Positions 34,646 to 46,650 are shown, numbered from the stretch's first letter. The stretch: 64,000 nt of DNA from Timema cristinae (GCA_039000515.1 JBCFYV010000024.1:44196019-44260018); one strand, 5' to 3'. Made by a program: numbers and translations. The notes: generated by a model not told the origin, from the sequence alone.

Positions 34646-35446
34646 TCTATACTTATAAAATAACATGTCCTGATTGATTGACTGACTGACTGACTGACTG
34701 ACTGACTGATTCATCATCGCCGAGTGCAAACTATCAAGGCTACAAGCATGAAATTCGGACTGTATATTCATTTTGTTATGTAGGCACCCACTAAGAAAGG
34801 ATTTTAGAAAATTCCACCCCAAAGGGGTCAAAATAGGGGATGAATAATATGTATGAAAGTCCGTCATTTTGAAAGTTACATAAATAAAATTTTGTATTTC
34901 GGTTATTGACGTAAAACAAATAAATACGTGTTTCAGGAATTTTGGAAATTTTATTTAATAAGGGATGAAAAAGGGGTTGAAAATTTTATCGGACTGACTG
35001 ACTGATTCATCATCGCCGAGCGCAAACTATCAAGGCTACAAGCATGAAATTCGGACTGTATATTCATTTTGTTATGTAGGCACCCACTAAGAAAGGATTT
35101 TAGAAAATTCCACCCCAAAGGGGTCAAAATAGGGGATGATAATATGTATGATAATATGTATGAAAGTCCGTCATTTTGAAAGTTACACAAATAAAATTTT
35201 GTATTTCGGTTATTGACATAAAACAAATAAATACGTGTTTCAGGAATTTTGGAAATTTTATTTAATAAGGGATGAAAAAGGGGGTGAAAGTTTGTATCGG
35301 ACTTGCATTATTTTTGATCTGAGGTCAAGTTATGGTTATCAACGTAACGTAATATTTTAAATTAATCTGTAAATACATATGTATATTTTCGTATTTGTAT
35401 ATAATCAACTTCCACGCGAGCAAAGCCGCGGGCAACAGCTATCTAG
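34646..35446 (+). mobile_element. Lep1-like Helitron-type non-autonomous element
   Basis: Starts TCTATACTTATAAAA, then GACT repeats and TTCATCATCGCCGAG. The body has GAAATTCGGACTGTATATTC and CCACTAAGAAAGGATTTT. It ends CACGCGAGCAAAGCCGCGGG then CAACAGCTATCTAG. A CGCG hairpin just before a CTAG terminus, no target duplication and this body resemble the Lep1/Helitron-like insect elements I know of. It encodes no Rep/helicase. A ~300-bp internal segment is duplicated (separate entry). Confidence 0.72.
34690..35300 (+). repeat. ~300-bp tandem duplication inside the Helitron-like element
   Basis: GATTCATCATCGCC at 34708 recurs at 35004 (296 bp apart) and TTTAATAAGGGATG at 34954 recurs at 35261 (307 bp apart). 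The 11-bp shift comes from an extra ATAATATGTAT-like unit near 35147. The copies are nearly identical otherwise. Confidence 0.92.
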
Positions 35447-36410
35447 CATTATACAGTATATGTATAAACATGTTAAATACTATGAAAAGTAAATAATATT
35501 AGAAAAATTGATTTTGTACAAACTATATTTTTACATTTTTTATTGACGTATGTAATGCCTTATTTAATTATTGTCATTAAAAATTTGTTCCCTTGTTTAT
35601 AAAAGAAATTAAACCATATCTTATCACTAGTTTGGAAGTTAGTTATTTTTTTCCCTCCACTAGAGGGATTGTAAAATGAATATCAACTCTCGAGTTTTGG
35701 AATATTGTTTTTATTTGGAAACATCGAGTAAAGTGCTGGCTCACACATAAGCCAGACTGGTAAAACAAAAAATATTAGGATCATTCATCACTTTGAGAGG
35801 GAAACTATCCATCCTCTTCTCTCTGTGCACACTACAAGATTTCATGGACACATGTATGTTTACGATTAGTAAACACAACTTTACTCTAACAAATTATGTT
35901 TCCAAACTACAGTAACAAAGGGATTATTGTATTTCACTGATTATCTATTAACACACATTTTTATGTAATGTAGTAGAATATTGCAAGACATGAATAAAAA
36001 TATTTCTAACTAAATTAAAAATCACCAAATCAATGTGTGACTAGAAATTAATCCGATGTACTATTCTGCCGTAGACGTATGTATTTATTCGAAAAAATAA
36101 TCGAATTATTTCAATAAAATATATTTAACTTATTTTTATTCGAATCGACCTTGAATAGAGATGATCTTTTAAGGCATTAAGAGACTAACATTCTTACCGA
36201 TCATTGGTTACTATAATGATGCTGATTAAAGTAGTTGGACATGATAGTAAAATATTTTTTATTTGTGAAGATGTTCGGATTTTGGGGTGTGTGTGTGTTG
36301 GCATATTAAAGGCATAATAGTTTTAAAATATGTCCATGTTTATAACTCGATTTTATTACTATAACTTACAACACATTCCCCTTGGTATATACTGTTGGGG
36401 AACATGCAAG
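35447..36410. other. Unassigned AT-rich spacer
   Basis: No element recognised; a short GT run near 36288. Confidence 0.4.
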
Positions 36411-36411
36411 T

Positions 36412-36668
36412 CTTAACCCACTTCGGTGGCCGCATGGTATAAGGCGCTACTCTCGCAGTAGACTAAACTGCCGAAGAAGTAGAAATCGGTGTTCCAATCT
36501 CTGTCAGGGGGTACTAAAGGGGATTTTTCCAAAATGGTTTTCCACTATACCTCTGCGCAAATGTGGGTACACTTCATCTAAATATATCCTTCCTAATCCA
36601 TAAAACCATTAGCGTAATTAGTTCATAAGCTTATAACACGAACAGGTAGTAAGATGCGGTGCAAAACA
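36412..36668 (+). mobile_element. SINE-C copy
   Basis: One of the best: CACTTCGGTGGCCGCATGGT, ATAAGGCGCTACTCTCGCAG, AAATGGTTTTCCACTATACC, then CATTAGCGTAATTAGTTCAT and AACACGAACAGGTAGTAAGA. Confidence 0.75.
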
Positions 36669-37430
36669 AAACATACATGTGTATTTAATCCCTTATTTTT
36701 CATTACCTGGTTCAACGAAATAACTTGCTTGTGTTTATAATATATGAAAGAAAACGTCTTAAGGTTCAAAAGAAAAAAATAATTGCCATTTAAAGTGACT
36801 TGAGGCAACGAGGAGAGTCGAGGCCGAATGGAGGCCTCTTTCAGGTCCATTCTTACGTTATCCTCCCATCTGCCTCAATGTATTTCTATTGGGTTTACGA
36901 GTCAATACACTGAAAAAGGTTCTAGCTTCTCCCATTCACGCCGCACAATATCTTGTTATGAGTACAGCGTTACCTTACCTCCTACACACCACAGTATCTT
37001 CATACTTTTTCATCACATATTTCCATGTTATATTCTAAATGGAGTACAATATTTGCACTATACCAACATTTATTTGATATATTTTGAATTGTTTATCGTG
37101 TTCCAATATATGTTATTTGCAGATTAGCTCATAATTACATAATTTTGATTTATTCAATATCCATTCAATCTCAGAATGAACTATTTATTTTTTATAAATA
37201 TAAACTTTCCAGGACTAACCAATTTAAAATAAATAAATACACACCAAATGGTTAAAGCAAAACAGTAGCTTACTAAGAAATAAGAATATATTATAAGTAA
37301 ATTTGGTCTGAATAAGTGGCACTAATTTAAACCATTCTGCACTTTAGGGGAATAAATCAAGCTCACATTAACAGGTTTGTCGAATCCCCGATCAAAACTT
37401 GGCTCTCTATAGTGTTTTATAATATTCAAC
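36669..37430. other. Unassigned spacer
   Basis: A 99-codon plus frame (36828-37127) and a 75-codon minus frame overlap here. Neither matches a known family. Confidence 0.35.
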
Positions 37431-37740
37431 TCTCAAAAGAGATTACGGTGCGGCGGCGGTACCAACACAAGAGACTGGAAATTACCTGGCAGCAGCTAGC
37501 AAGAGGGAGAACAAAGCGTTCTAGCATCCTGGGGTGAAGTGGGAAGGGTGTGGTTGGAAAGAGAGGAGACGATTGTAACGTGGAACAAGACCACCACAAC
37601 GACGTAACAAAGGCCTTTTACATCACCATTCGAGGCAATCGCGCGCACGCACGCCTTTAGTTGGGCACCGAACTTCATTAAGAATTGTGTCACACACACC
37701 ATACTTTGTGTGTGTAAGAGTGAGAGGACGATAATAGCTT
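37431..37740. other. GC-richer, CpG-containing island, unassigned
   Basis: CGGTGCGGCGGCGGTACC, CGACGTAAC and TCGCGCGCACGCACGC stand out against AT-rich flanks and match no repeat here. It could be a regulatory island, an untranslated exon or an old element. Confidence 0.35.
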
Positions 37741-38179
37741 GGAATCCAATACAGCGCCGAGTTAATAAGATGGGAGCTTCATTATTTAAACTGACACTAA
37801 ACTATATTATACAAAAACAATTGGAATCTTCTAGATGTTTAGGGGCTTAATATTTAGTCTGTACCTACTAAATGTGACATTATTTAATAAAGTATAGTAT
37901 ATATAGAGAGAAATTAAATTAAAGCCCTTTCCCAAAGCTATGTGTATTGGCAGTACAGATGCCAAAATAAATGTTCAAAGCTATATAAATGGGTTTTTTG
38001 GGTGTTTTTTTTTTCAGTGGATTAAACATTAATTTGGCACAGTTCAATGTTAAAATGAAAATACATTATCTTACATCCAGAAAAGTGAATAAATCTACTT
38101 TAACGTACTCACACTTCAGGTCGTTTCTCATGTCATTGTCATAATACCTATAAAATAACACTAATAAAATATTCTGAAA
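37741..38179. other. Unassigned AT-rich spacer
   Basis: Nothing recognised. Confidence 0.4.
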
Positions 38180-38400
38180 ATTGACACGGGAATCGAATCC
38201 GGGACCTTTGGCTTAGTACGCAAATGCTCTTCCCACTGAGCTATCCAGGAATCGTCCCGTGCCCATGGTTATTCTTCACTCATATTTTAAGGCAGAGTCT
38301 ATGATGGATGTGTGGAAATCGGCTAATAATGTGTGATTTCTTTTATTAAGATCATAAGTCAAGCATAAATAATAGCTTCGGCTATTTGATTCCTACTAAT
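38180..38400 (-). mobile_element. SINE-D copy 2
   Basis: The minus strand has a leader with TCTTAATAAAAGAAATCACA and CATCCATCATAGACTCTGCC. Then come TTAAAATATGAGTGAAGAAT and a well-kept tRNA-like head (TGGATAGCTCAGTGGGAAGA, then CCGGATTCGATTCCCG). The hairpin ATAGCTTCGGCTAT is at the right edge. Acceptor-stem pairing is absent. Confidence 0.65.
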
Positions 38401-38566
38401 AAAATAGTAAAATTAAGTTAATTTTGTTCATAATTTTTTGTTACTTTTCTGAAAGGCCCTTTCTGTGAAAATTTAACATTAAAGATTAATTTGGGTATTC
38501 AATTCAAATACAGGTTAACAATTAAGGCCCATTTATAAAGCTTGCGTTATTGGAATATTGTGTTCG

Positions 38567-38880
38567 AAAATGTACGTTGTTGGTGACCTGGTGGTCTAGG
38601 GGTAAGGTGTCAGACTTCTATGCTGGCGGCCGGGGTTCAATCCTCGGTCCCGGCACAGATTTATCTGATTTCCAAACCCTTCCTTCACCTCTGACAAGTT
38701 ATCTTGTGAATGTGGGGAATGCCAGGCCTCCACCGTGGTTCGGATTCCACGTTAAACTGTAGGTCCTTCATTTCATCTCATAATCACCCTACCATTACAC
38801 ATTAGCATAAGAGCGTATAACCCGAACGGGTAGTAAGACGCGGTGCTAATAATAATAATAATAATAATAAAATGTACGTT
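38567..38880 (+). mobile_element. SINE-A copy 9, young, with target-site duplication
   Basis: AAAATGTACGTT flanks it at 38567-38578 and 38869-38880. A box TGGTCTAGGGG and B box GGGTTCAATCCTC are intact and the tail is complete. It is of the short subtype, lacking the ATTAATCACA segment, and has a small deletion before TTGTGAATGTGG. Confidence 0.92.
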
Positions 38881-39143
38881 CTACACTTTAACAAAAATAA
38901 TGATAGTTTTTTTTAAATTCCATGTAATGTATAGTATACGTCTAATTGTGTCATATGATTGATAGTAAATTATCTTTTTATTTAATTTTGGAGATATTTA
39001 ACGTGGACTTTATGAACCGGCTGATTATATCAGTACATGAGAATTTCTATGAGTGAGCGCTAAAGGGTATACCTATTTTGCCGGATAAGGTATTTCACAT
39101 ACTTTCCAGGGTTATTTAACAACCCCCTTGCCCCTGCCCCCGC

Positions 39144-39345
39144 ATGCATTGAACGAACTGTACTCATTATTTTGCAATTCCTCGCTTGATATTTAACTTG
39201 GGAATAATACTATCATGCATTGAACGAACTGTACTCATTATTATACTCTCCTCGCTTGATATTTAACTTGGGAATAATACTATCATGCATTGAACGAACT
39301 GTACTCATTATTATACTCTTCTCGCTTGATACTTAATTTGTTGAA
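39144..39345. repeat. ~70-bp tandem repeat, about 2.9 units
   Basis: ATGCATTGAACGAACTGTAC begins units at 39144, 39215 and 39285. Units continue TCGCTTGATATTTAACTTGG. The last unit is incomplete. Confidence 0.92.
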
Positions 39346-39630
39346 GTATAAACTGCCTAAACAAAGAGGATAAACTTTTGAACTTACATCCTTTAAAGTG
39401 TGTTTGGGTGCAAGAATATTGAACCAATTTTGCGGCAAACGTTTATATTATCCCGTAAATCAAAGTATTATACTAGGCTTAGCTATCTTATTATTTAATA
39501 TGTAAAATTTACTTAAACTAAAGTAGTAATAGTGATCATCTTTAAACCCGAAGAATTTGGTGGTTTTTAGTCTCTTTAAAGGAATCAGCCTAGTAATTAA
39601 TAATCTGCATTGTATACATCTTTAAGTTTG

Positions 39631-39944
39631 AATACCGCCGCGGGGTGACCTGGTGGTCTAGGGGTAAGGTGTCAGACTTCTGTGCTGGCGGCCGGGGTTC
39701 AATCCTTGGTCCCGGCACAGATTTATCTGATTTCCAAACCCTTCCTTCACCTCTGACAAGACATCTTGTGAATGTGGGGAATGCCAGGCCTCCACCGTGG
39801 TTCGGATTCCACGTTAAACTGTAGGTCCTTCATTTCATCTCACAATCACCCTACCATTACACATTAGCGTAAGTGCGGATAACCCGAATGGGTAGTAAGA
39901 CGCGGTGCTAATAATAATAATAATAATAATAATAATACCGCCGC
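39631..39944 (+). mobile_element. SINE-A copy 10, young, with target-site duplication
   Basis: AATACCGCCGC flanks it at 39631-39641 and 39934-39944. Complete and nearly identical to copy 9, with both pol III boxes intact. A plausible recently active source or offspring. Confidence 0.93.
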
Positions 39945-42160
39945 AATCAGAATATTGTATTAGAGGTTTAATATCAATTATTTTAAATACAACTTATTCA
40001 GTTCAAGAAGAGATGAATTGCAATATAAGTATTTATATGGCTAAACAATTTAAAAATAAAGTTTAAAAAAATTGAACTAAAGGCAAATTTGATTAATATA
40101 TCAAATGGTTTTGAAATGATCTTGTTTATTTGAGTATAAAATGTATTGATAACCCCTAAGGTAAATTTAAATGTTCAAATAAACGCAATCGTAATACATT
40201 TGTTTAAAGAGGAAATAACCACATGGAACACATACTGGGATAAAAATAAGTACAACTACTCTACGTGGTGAATGCGTGGGTTGACCACGATACATTAAAA
40301 TATGTCGGAGAGAACAAAGAAAACTCAAGTTTTGAGACGACTGGGGAAAGTGTTGGGATTGCTGGTAAGACATCGATGTAGGACCTGACCTTACCATAAT
40401 CAAGTACCACAAAAACAACCCAACAAAGTACTTACCAACAATGTATTGCAACTTTGGTAAAATTAACTCAACGTACAAGGTTAATAAAATAGGTCACTAT
40501 AAATCTAATTAATTATAACAGGGATAAGACAGATAGACCCCCTTACAATTTTTTTAATTACAAGTAAATGTAGATTATTGTTTTTGTAATTACGTAACTA
40601 ATGTTCTCGAACTATACCAAAATCCTACCTGTGAGTACTAGTTTATATACAAGGCTAGTATTACAATAATTAATAAAATAAAGTTTCTAAATATCAATTA
40701 ATTAATAAAAGAGAAAAATATTTAAATGTCCTTCATGTATTAAAGATTGACTAAGCAATTGCATCGCAAAATTGAGTGATGAGAAATAGTTACGGCGAGG
40801 TTTATAAATCTTAAATAATATTTCTTCAAAATTAACAGAAGAGAAAAAAGTAATAATATAATTTATATTTGCTGATAGCGTGGATTGTTATGAGAAAAAT
40901 AGTTTGGTACAATGTCACCCATTGATATGATCCAAAAAATGATACAAGTTTATGTGCCAATTTTACCATTTTACCTTGCTTCATAAAACTTTTAAGTTCT
41001 ACTCAACTTTTGAGAAAAATCACATTCAACGCTGCACTGGTGATTAATTTGTCTATTTATACAAGTATAATTAACATTATGAAAATTATTTATTTACAAT
41101 TTAACAGATTTATTTGCACGAACACAGAAATCTTTCCACGTTCATGGACATTGATGGAAGAAGAGACTCGTTTTTTCCACAAAGATGTTCCAACCAAAAC
41201 TTCGGTTTTTCTCCAAGAAGGTCACATTCCTTACCAAACTCACACGTAAAGGGAACATATTATACAACTTATTCACGGGAACAAGGTTTATTTACAACGA
41301 GAATACAAGAGAAGGTTAAAATCATATCTGAATACACTCCTTAAAAGCAAAGCAAGTCATTGCAGCATTCACTTTGAGAACCATCCTATTTTTTATACAT
41401 ATTCGAAAGAAATAAAATTCCATTTCCAGGAAATTTTCTCGAAAACATATTTTCATAAATTCCAATAACACGTTTACGACTTATTCTCAGCTACTATCCA
41501 CTAACCGATAGAGGAACAAATTTATTCCTACCATGGGGAGCTGAAAAGCTTTAGTTTTCTTTCCCATTCCCTATACGCTTAGGGTTTATTGCCTTATATG
41601 TGTCACGTAGTCTTAACGTACACGTCTTTTTACACATATATACACGCCTTGTAAGCCCATCTACCAGTGTGCTTTTCCCCACTTCGGGGGAAAAAAGAGA
41701 GGGGTGTTGGGGTAAGGGGGAGACCCTAATAATCCAATAATATATTGCAAAAAATATTGTGAAACTGTGCCCGGGTTTTTAGATCGCGTTCTTTTTTTTT
41801 TTTTTTTCTGATGATCGTCGAATGTGAACGACCCTTCTGGTTCGATACTTCTCTTTATGGACGAAGATTTCGAGCAACTTTGGTGCAGTTGTTGCTTTCT
41901 TTACGAGTCTCGAATCAAGTGGTTTATCAAGTTGTTTCGTTCTCTTCCCCCATTCCACGACACTTTCGTTCCTACGCTTTCTGAACAATAGCTTTTGTTC
42001 TGTCGTCACATCCCTTTAGGTGAGTGCAATCAGTTCGGAGGAAGCAAAGGCTTGAAGAAGTTGGCTCGAAATTATTTGGGTCAACAAATTACTTATGGTA
42101 AAAAAAACAACAACATGAAACTACACTATAGCTAAAGTAGCACAAGTTTTGTAGAATTTT
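39945..42160. other. Unassigned stretch (~2.2 kb)
   Basis: Three modest ORFs occur (103 codons minus at 40167-40478; overlapping plus frames at 41010-41344; 76 codons minus at 41779-42009), none recognisable. The 41600-42090 part is richer in G+C and may be single-copy. Confidence 0.35.
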
Positions 42161-42164
42161 GTTA

Positions 42165-42365
42165 TAAAGGTCCTTTCATAAAAATACAATTCTTTTTGTG
42201 CTCAACTTTGATAATATTGTACAATATTATTAATGTCATTTTTATAGTTTTTTATATTTTCTGTCAAAACTGACAGCTGCAGATTACAGTACGTTTACAT
42301 AAATATGTGAAAGTAGATCCAGTAACTTTTGTAGTTGACAGATAGGGCCTTTAATAGAAAATTTG
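42165..42365 (+). repeat. Dispersed repeat R1, copy 3
   Basis: GGTCCTTTCATAAAAATACA at the left, CTGCAGATTACAGTACG, ATATGTGAAAGTAGATCCAG then TAACTTTTGTAG. GATAGGGCCTTTAATAG ends it, so a GGCCTTT motif lies at both edges in the same direction. Confidence 0.62.
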
Positions 42366-42699
42366 ACTGGAAGCTAGCTTTTTAAAGCATTTTTTAAAAC
42401 ATTTAAAGCACAGTAACATTAGGTTATGGTTTTAGAAAACAGTCTATAAAATATTTGGTAGGGAGTTTATAACTAACGTGATGTTGATAAACGAAATTTT
42501 AAATTTTGAGTCTAAATATTTTCCTAGTTTGCATAATATTATAAAAAATTACTCTCATCAAGTATCAAGTTAAAAAAGAGTAATATAAATAATTCATGTA
42601 TAAACTTGTAATGAATGTTGACCAATATAATAAAATAATAATAAATGAGATTAAACCTGATTGATGTGTAGGCGAAATTTTAAAATACATATAAAAACA

Positions 42700-42850
42700 T
42701 TTTTTTGCTATAATACTTGATATTATGTTACTATATTATTAGCTGTGTTTTATAGGTACTAATATAAATATATAAATAGTGACAGCTGTAGATCACATGA
42801 CTTGGCATATAAATAATTAAAACGGTTTTAGTAAATTTTGTAAATGTAAA
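42700..42850 (+). repeat. Dispersed repeat R1, copy 4 (partial)
   Basis: TGTGTTTTATAGGTACTAAT, GACAGCTGTAGATCACATGA then CTTGGCATATAAATAATT match the middle of R1. The right edge is eroded. Confidence 0.5.
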
Positions 42851-42909
42851 AAAAAAAATCTTTCTGCTTGAATTTGACTGTAAATAAAATCTAAATTAAT
42901 ACTAGTTAT

Positions 42910-43075
42910 AATCCAAATTGGTGGTGACATGGTCTGAGGCCTTAGTCGCGTAATATAATCAATTGAGGTCAAGGCTCGAAGCACAGACGGGTACATTTGG
43001 AACGAATTTCGATACTTGCTATCCACTGTGACATATCCATTTCCTTGCCATGCTAACAAGGGATCATTTAATCTA
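42910..43075 (+). mobile_element. SINE-C relic
   Basis: TTGGTGGTGACATGGTCTGA and AAGGCTCGAAGCACAGACGG keep the head and B-box order. The rest is lost. Confidence 0.35.
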
Positions 43076-43524
43076 GACTAGACTACCTTCATTATCTGTA
43101 CTCCTTAAATTAAGGTGAAAGCGCCCGTAGTTTTAAACGTGATGAATAAAAAACTTTCTTTACTGTGTGAATTAGGTCTTTGAGAAATCATAATTTTATT
43201 TTGTCAATTTCAAACATGCTCTTACTTGCTTGGGTTAATCCTAATTTTACAATTATATTAGTAGTTACAGGAGGATTATAATTATATTTAAGTAAACATA
43301 TTTTTTAAATAAAAAAACTGTACCATAAGTCTATTTAATAATTTTACCTTGGTGAAAATTTACTTTGGATAAATACGGTTAATATTTCATGTTACTCCTT
43401 AATTTAGAATTTGATTAATCCTTTAATAAACATTTTAAAATTTACGATACAAGGCTTTGAAAAGTAATTAAAAATAACACTCGGCTATTTTATTTTTAGT
43501 ATATTTTACAAATTGTTTATTATT

Positions 43525-43785
43525 ATAACCCGCCTCAGTGGCATAGTTGGCTAACGCGCTTGTCTTTGTTGAGCTCGACTGTTGAGGACGGGGAGATCGA
43601 GGTTAGAATCTTGGTTGGATGAACTGGGGATGGTTTTTCTTAAATGGTTTTCCACTCTCCCTCCACGCAAATGCGGGTTCACTTCCTTTAATTCAGCCTT
43701 CCCAATTCCTAATCCATTAGCGTAATTAGTACTTAAAGCGTATAAGCTTAACTGGTAGTAAGACGCGGTGCTAAATAAAATAAAT
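43525..43785 (+). mobile_element. SINE-B copy 3
   Basis: CCCGCCTCAGTGGCATAGTT, GGCTAACGCGCTTGTC, central block AAATGGTTTTCCACTCTCCC, tail CTGGTAGTAAGACGCGGTGC and AAATAAAATAAATAA. The B box is damaged (GAGGTTAGAATCTTGG). Confidence 0.85.
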
Positions 43786-44059
43786 AAATTTGTTATTATA
43801 TGAACTCATGACTTAACTCGATTTTAATAAATGCTTGTGAAAGGTTTAACATTTTCTTTTCTTGACAGGTTGATAAAGAAAATAAGACTTTGTTCCTGTT
43901 AATTTACTTATTTGTGGTCTATTGTTGTTTGGATTACAAATTTAATGTGTGTGTTTTTTTAAACAGTTTTTTATTTGCTTTATGCATTTTCTTTTTCTTT
44001 TCTTTATGGATTTTTTTTTCCCTAGTTTTACTAAATGCACAGGCTAAGTTTATTTGAAT
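43786..44059. other. Unassigned AT-rich spacer
   Basis: Nothing recognised. Confidence 0.4.
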
Positions 44060-44260
44060 TAGGTCTACACCAATATGGTAGGGATTAGGAAAGTATAAAT
44101 TTGCGGTAAAATGTACTCGCATTGGTTCGAAAGAAGTGTCGAAAACCTTTTAGGAGGAAGCAAATCTCAATAAATTTAGCCGGTATTCGAACCCTGATCT
44201 CTCCATCACAGATAAAACCTGTTGTTTAGCCTGAGTGCCCAAAGACGCTGGTGATTTAAT
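44060..44260 (-). mobile_element. SINE-C copy, diverged
   Basis: Minus-strand head GGGCACTCAGGCTAAACAAC, B box from CGGTATTCGAACCCTGATC reversed, and a central block trace (AAAAGGTTTTCGACACTTC). Confidence 0.45.
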
Positions 44261-44363
44261 TTATAGTTTTAAATTTGTGAATTTTTTCGTTCGAATTATA
44301 AATATAAATTGAGTTTATATTGCCAAGTTTCATTCTATCGTTAGTGTAACGTAATACAGTTTT

Positions 44364-44664
44364 AATATGTTTAAACACCCGCCTTGGTAGCGTAGTTGGC
44401 TAACGCGCTAGTCGTGTTGAGCTCGACTGTTGAGGATGGGGAGATCGAGGTTCGAATCTCGGTCGGGTGAACTGGCGTGGTTTTTCCGATATGGTTTTCC
44501 ACTCTCCCTCCACGCAAATGCGGGTTCACTTCCTCTAATTCAACCTTACCCATTCCTAAATCCATAAACGTAATTAGTACTCAAAGCGTATAACCCGAAC
44601 GGGTAGTAAGACGCGGTGCTAAATATTAAATTATTATTATTAAAAATTAAATATGTTTAAACAC
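44364..44664 (+). mobile_element. SINE-B copy 4, with target-site duplication
   Basis: AATATGTTTAAACAC flanks it at 44364-44378 and 44650-44664, a perfect 15-bp duplication. Head, B box (GGTTCGAATCTCGG), central block and tail (GTATAACCCGAACGGGTAGT) are all intact, so this is the best SINE-B reference in the window. Confidence 0.93.
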
Positions 44665-46580
44665 ATAATATTACGACATATTAGGTTAAAATGATGCTAA
44701 AACCTCTTTAGTGACATGAAAAACACTCTTAATTTTATTTCTTCCAACCCAGTTTTTAATAAATTTAAAAAAATATATAAAATTTAATATTCCAGTTTCT
44801 AGGTGCACATGTTCGTACACAGGGACCTCTGCTTGCGGTATATATAGAATTACAGACAAACTCTTCATTTTATTAAGATAGATATATTTAAATGTAGAAA
44901 ACTGTTTAAATCACATTTTAAAAAATACTTAAGGAAAGAGTTTTTTATTATATCGTTGTTAATTTGAAATTAAAAAAAAGTGTTTTACCTAACATTTTGT
45001 AAATGTTAACATTTTTTTCCCCACTTTGTAACAAAATAATGACATGGATTCTACGCAGTTAAATTATGAGATGAAGTAAAAAGTTTACTGTTAGGAACTT
45101 CATAATGGCGGTAGTTATCGAAAAACACACCGACCTGTGGTAGTAGCGTTAGACTATTAACGCTTGTGGTTGGAGGGAAAAAAAAAGTTTTGGAGCGAGT
45201 TTATAACTCTGTAAAACCTTAAATTTTAGTTGTGAATCGATTTCACCTCTTGCCAAGAGCTTACCGCGTACCTTGTTCAAATTAATGTTGTTATTTAAAA
45301 GAAATATAATGAGGTTGGATAGTATATTAAGTAGTGTTTATAAAACAAAAAAAATAAACATTTTAAGTATTGATAATAATTAAAATATTTTATCCTAGAA
45401 ATTATAAACCATATTTTACCTATTACTTTATTTACAAAAAAACTTTTAATATATTATCTATAGCAATTACCATAATCATTATTAGGTTAAAGTTGTTGAT
45501 TTACATTTTATTGATTCCAATATAATTCATATTTTACTTGGCATGTTAGCTCAGTCGATACCACGATTCTATATTAATTTAAGCGTATTGGATTCAATTT
45601 TCAGTAAAAATAGTATATTTTCATGTTGTTTATTTAAAAGAAATAATTTATATATATATATGTACATAACATATATATATGTGTACATAACATATATATG
45701 TGTACATAACATACACATAATATATTAAATTGAGAATTAATATGATAGCCATGTTTAAAAAATAATATAATGCAATTCTTTCATTACATATAGACGATAC
45801 GTTTTTATACTTATGCAATATACTTTTATAATTATATATTTATGTCTAATTGTCTAAAATAAATGTTTATTTTGATATATTAATGGTGTGCAATAGTATT
45901 CACAATTAATTGGCTTTAAAAGTCTCGGTTCAATCACTTCCAAGTTCACTAAAAATGGTTTTAACCATTAATAATTTTTTTATATTTATATATTAACTCT
46001 ATATCTTGTGAACCCTACATAAACACTATATATTTTAATTGGTGCTAGCTAGGAATATCTTTAGCAAATAGTTTTTATATACTGTCCACAAAATGTATTG
46101 TTGTCCAGAAGACACATTTATTAATTCCAACTAAGGAAGTAGTTTTCAGCTTCAAAAATCAGAATAAAAAAGCTCTTTGCCTTAAAAATAATTAACGTAA
46201 AAAAATTTTTATCATCAGTTTCAACAATTGGTTTTTTAATAGTTTAATTTAGAGAGTAAGGATGGGGACAGTAGCTGTGTATCTACATTAGCACGGAAAA
46301 TTTATTTGTACATCAGATTTAGAAATAATATTTGGAAAACTACCCCTAGTGTCGCTAAATGGTTGTTGTGAGCCTGACTCATTTGACTGCATGATCACCA
46401 GTTTTCATTAATATAAGAATGTATATATTATGTTAGTTGCATATGTAGTTATCATTATTTTTTGTATGTGAGTAGGTTTAAGACATTGTGTTGGCAATTA
46501 TTATGATATCCTGACTAAATCTAGAACAAACACAGACATTAGAACGATATTTTGCCATTGAGTGAGACCCAATTTAAAAA
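44665..46580. other. Mostly unassigned AT-rich stretch
   Basis: Includes a faint tRNA-like GTTAGCTCAGTCGATACCAC at about 45545 and the ATACAT-type tandem array at 45650. No gene recognised. Confidence 0.4.
45650..45725. repeat. Short tandem array of ~20-bp units
   Basis: Units of GTACATAACATATATATATG type repeat three to four times with length variation in the TA part. Confidence 0.85.
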
Positions 46581-46584
46581 TGAT

Positions 46585-46650
46585 ACAATTTAGGCACTGA
46601 TGACAATCGAACCCAGGATTATCATCTAGCTAGGTCGACATGATTTCGAC
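46585..46650 (-). mobile_element. tRNA-like relic
   Basis: The minus strand reads CCTAGCTAGATGATAATCC then GGGTTCGATTGTCATC, A- and B-box-like. Short and isolated. Confidence 0.25.

Noticed and set aside
38200..38275. True tRNA gene on the minus strand
   Set aside because: A and B boxes are good but the acceptor stem does not pair and the anticodon stem is poor; it is part of SINE-D.
40167..40478. 103-codon minus-strand ORF with hydrophobic segments
   Set aside because: No recognisable motif; hydrophobic residues are expected from T-rich codons.
41010..41344. Overlapping plus-strand frames after an AACAG acceptor-like site
   Set aside because: Two frames are open over the same DNA and neither shows a family pattern.
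44379..44470. True tRNA gene in the SINE-B head
   Set aside because: The tRNA-like part has an intact B box but no 3' acceptor arm and sits in a full SINE with target duplication.
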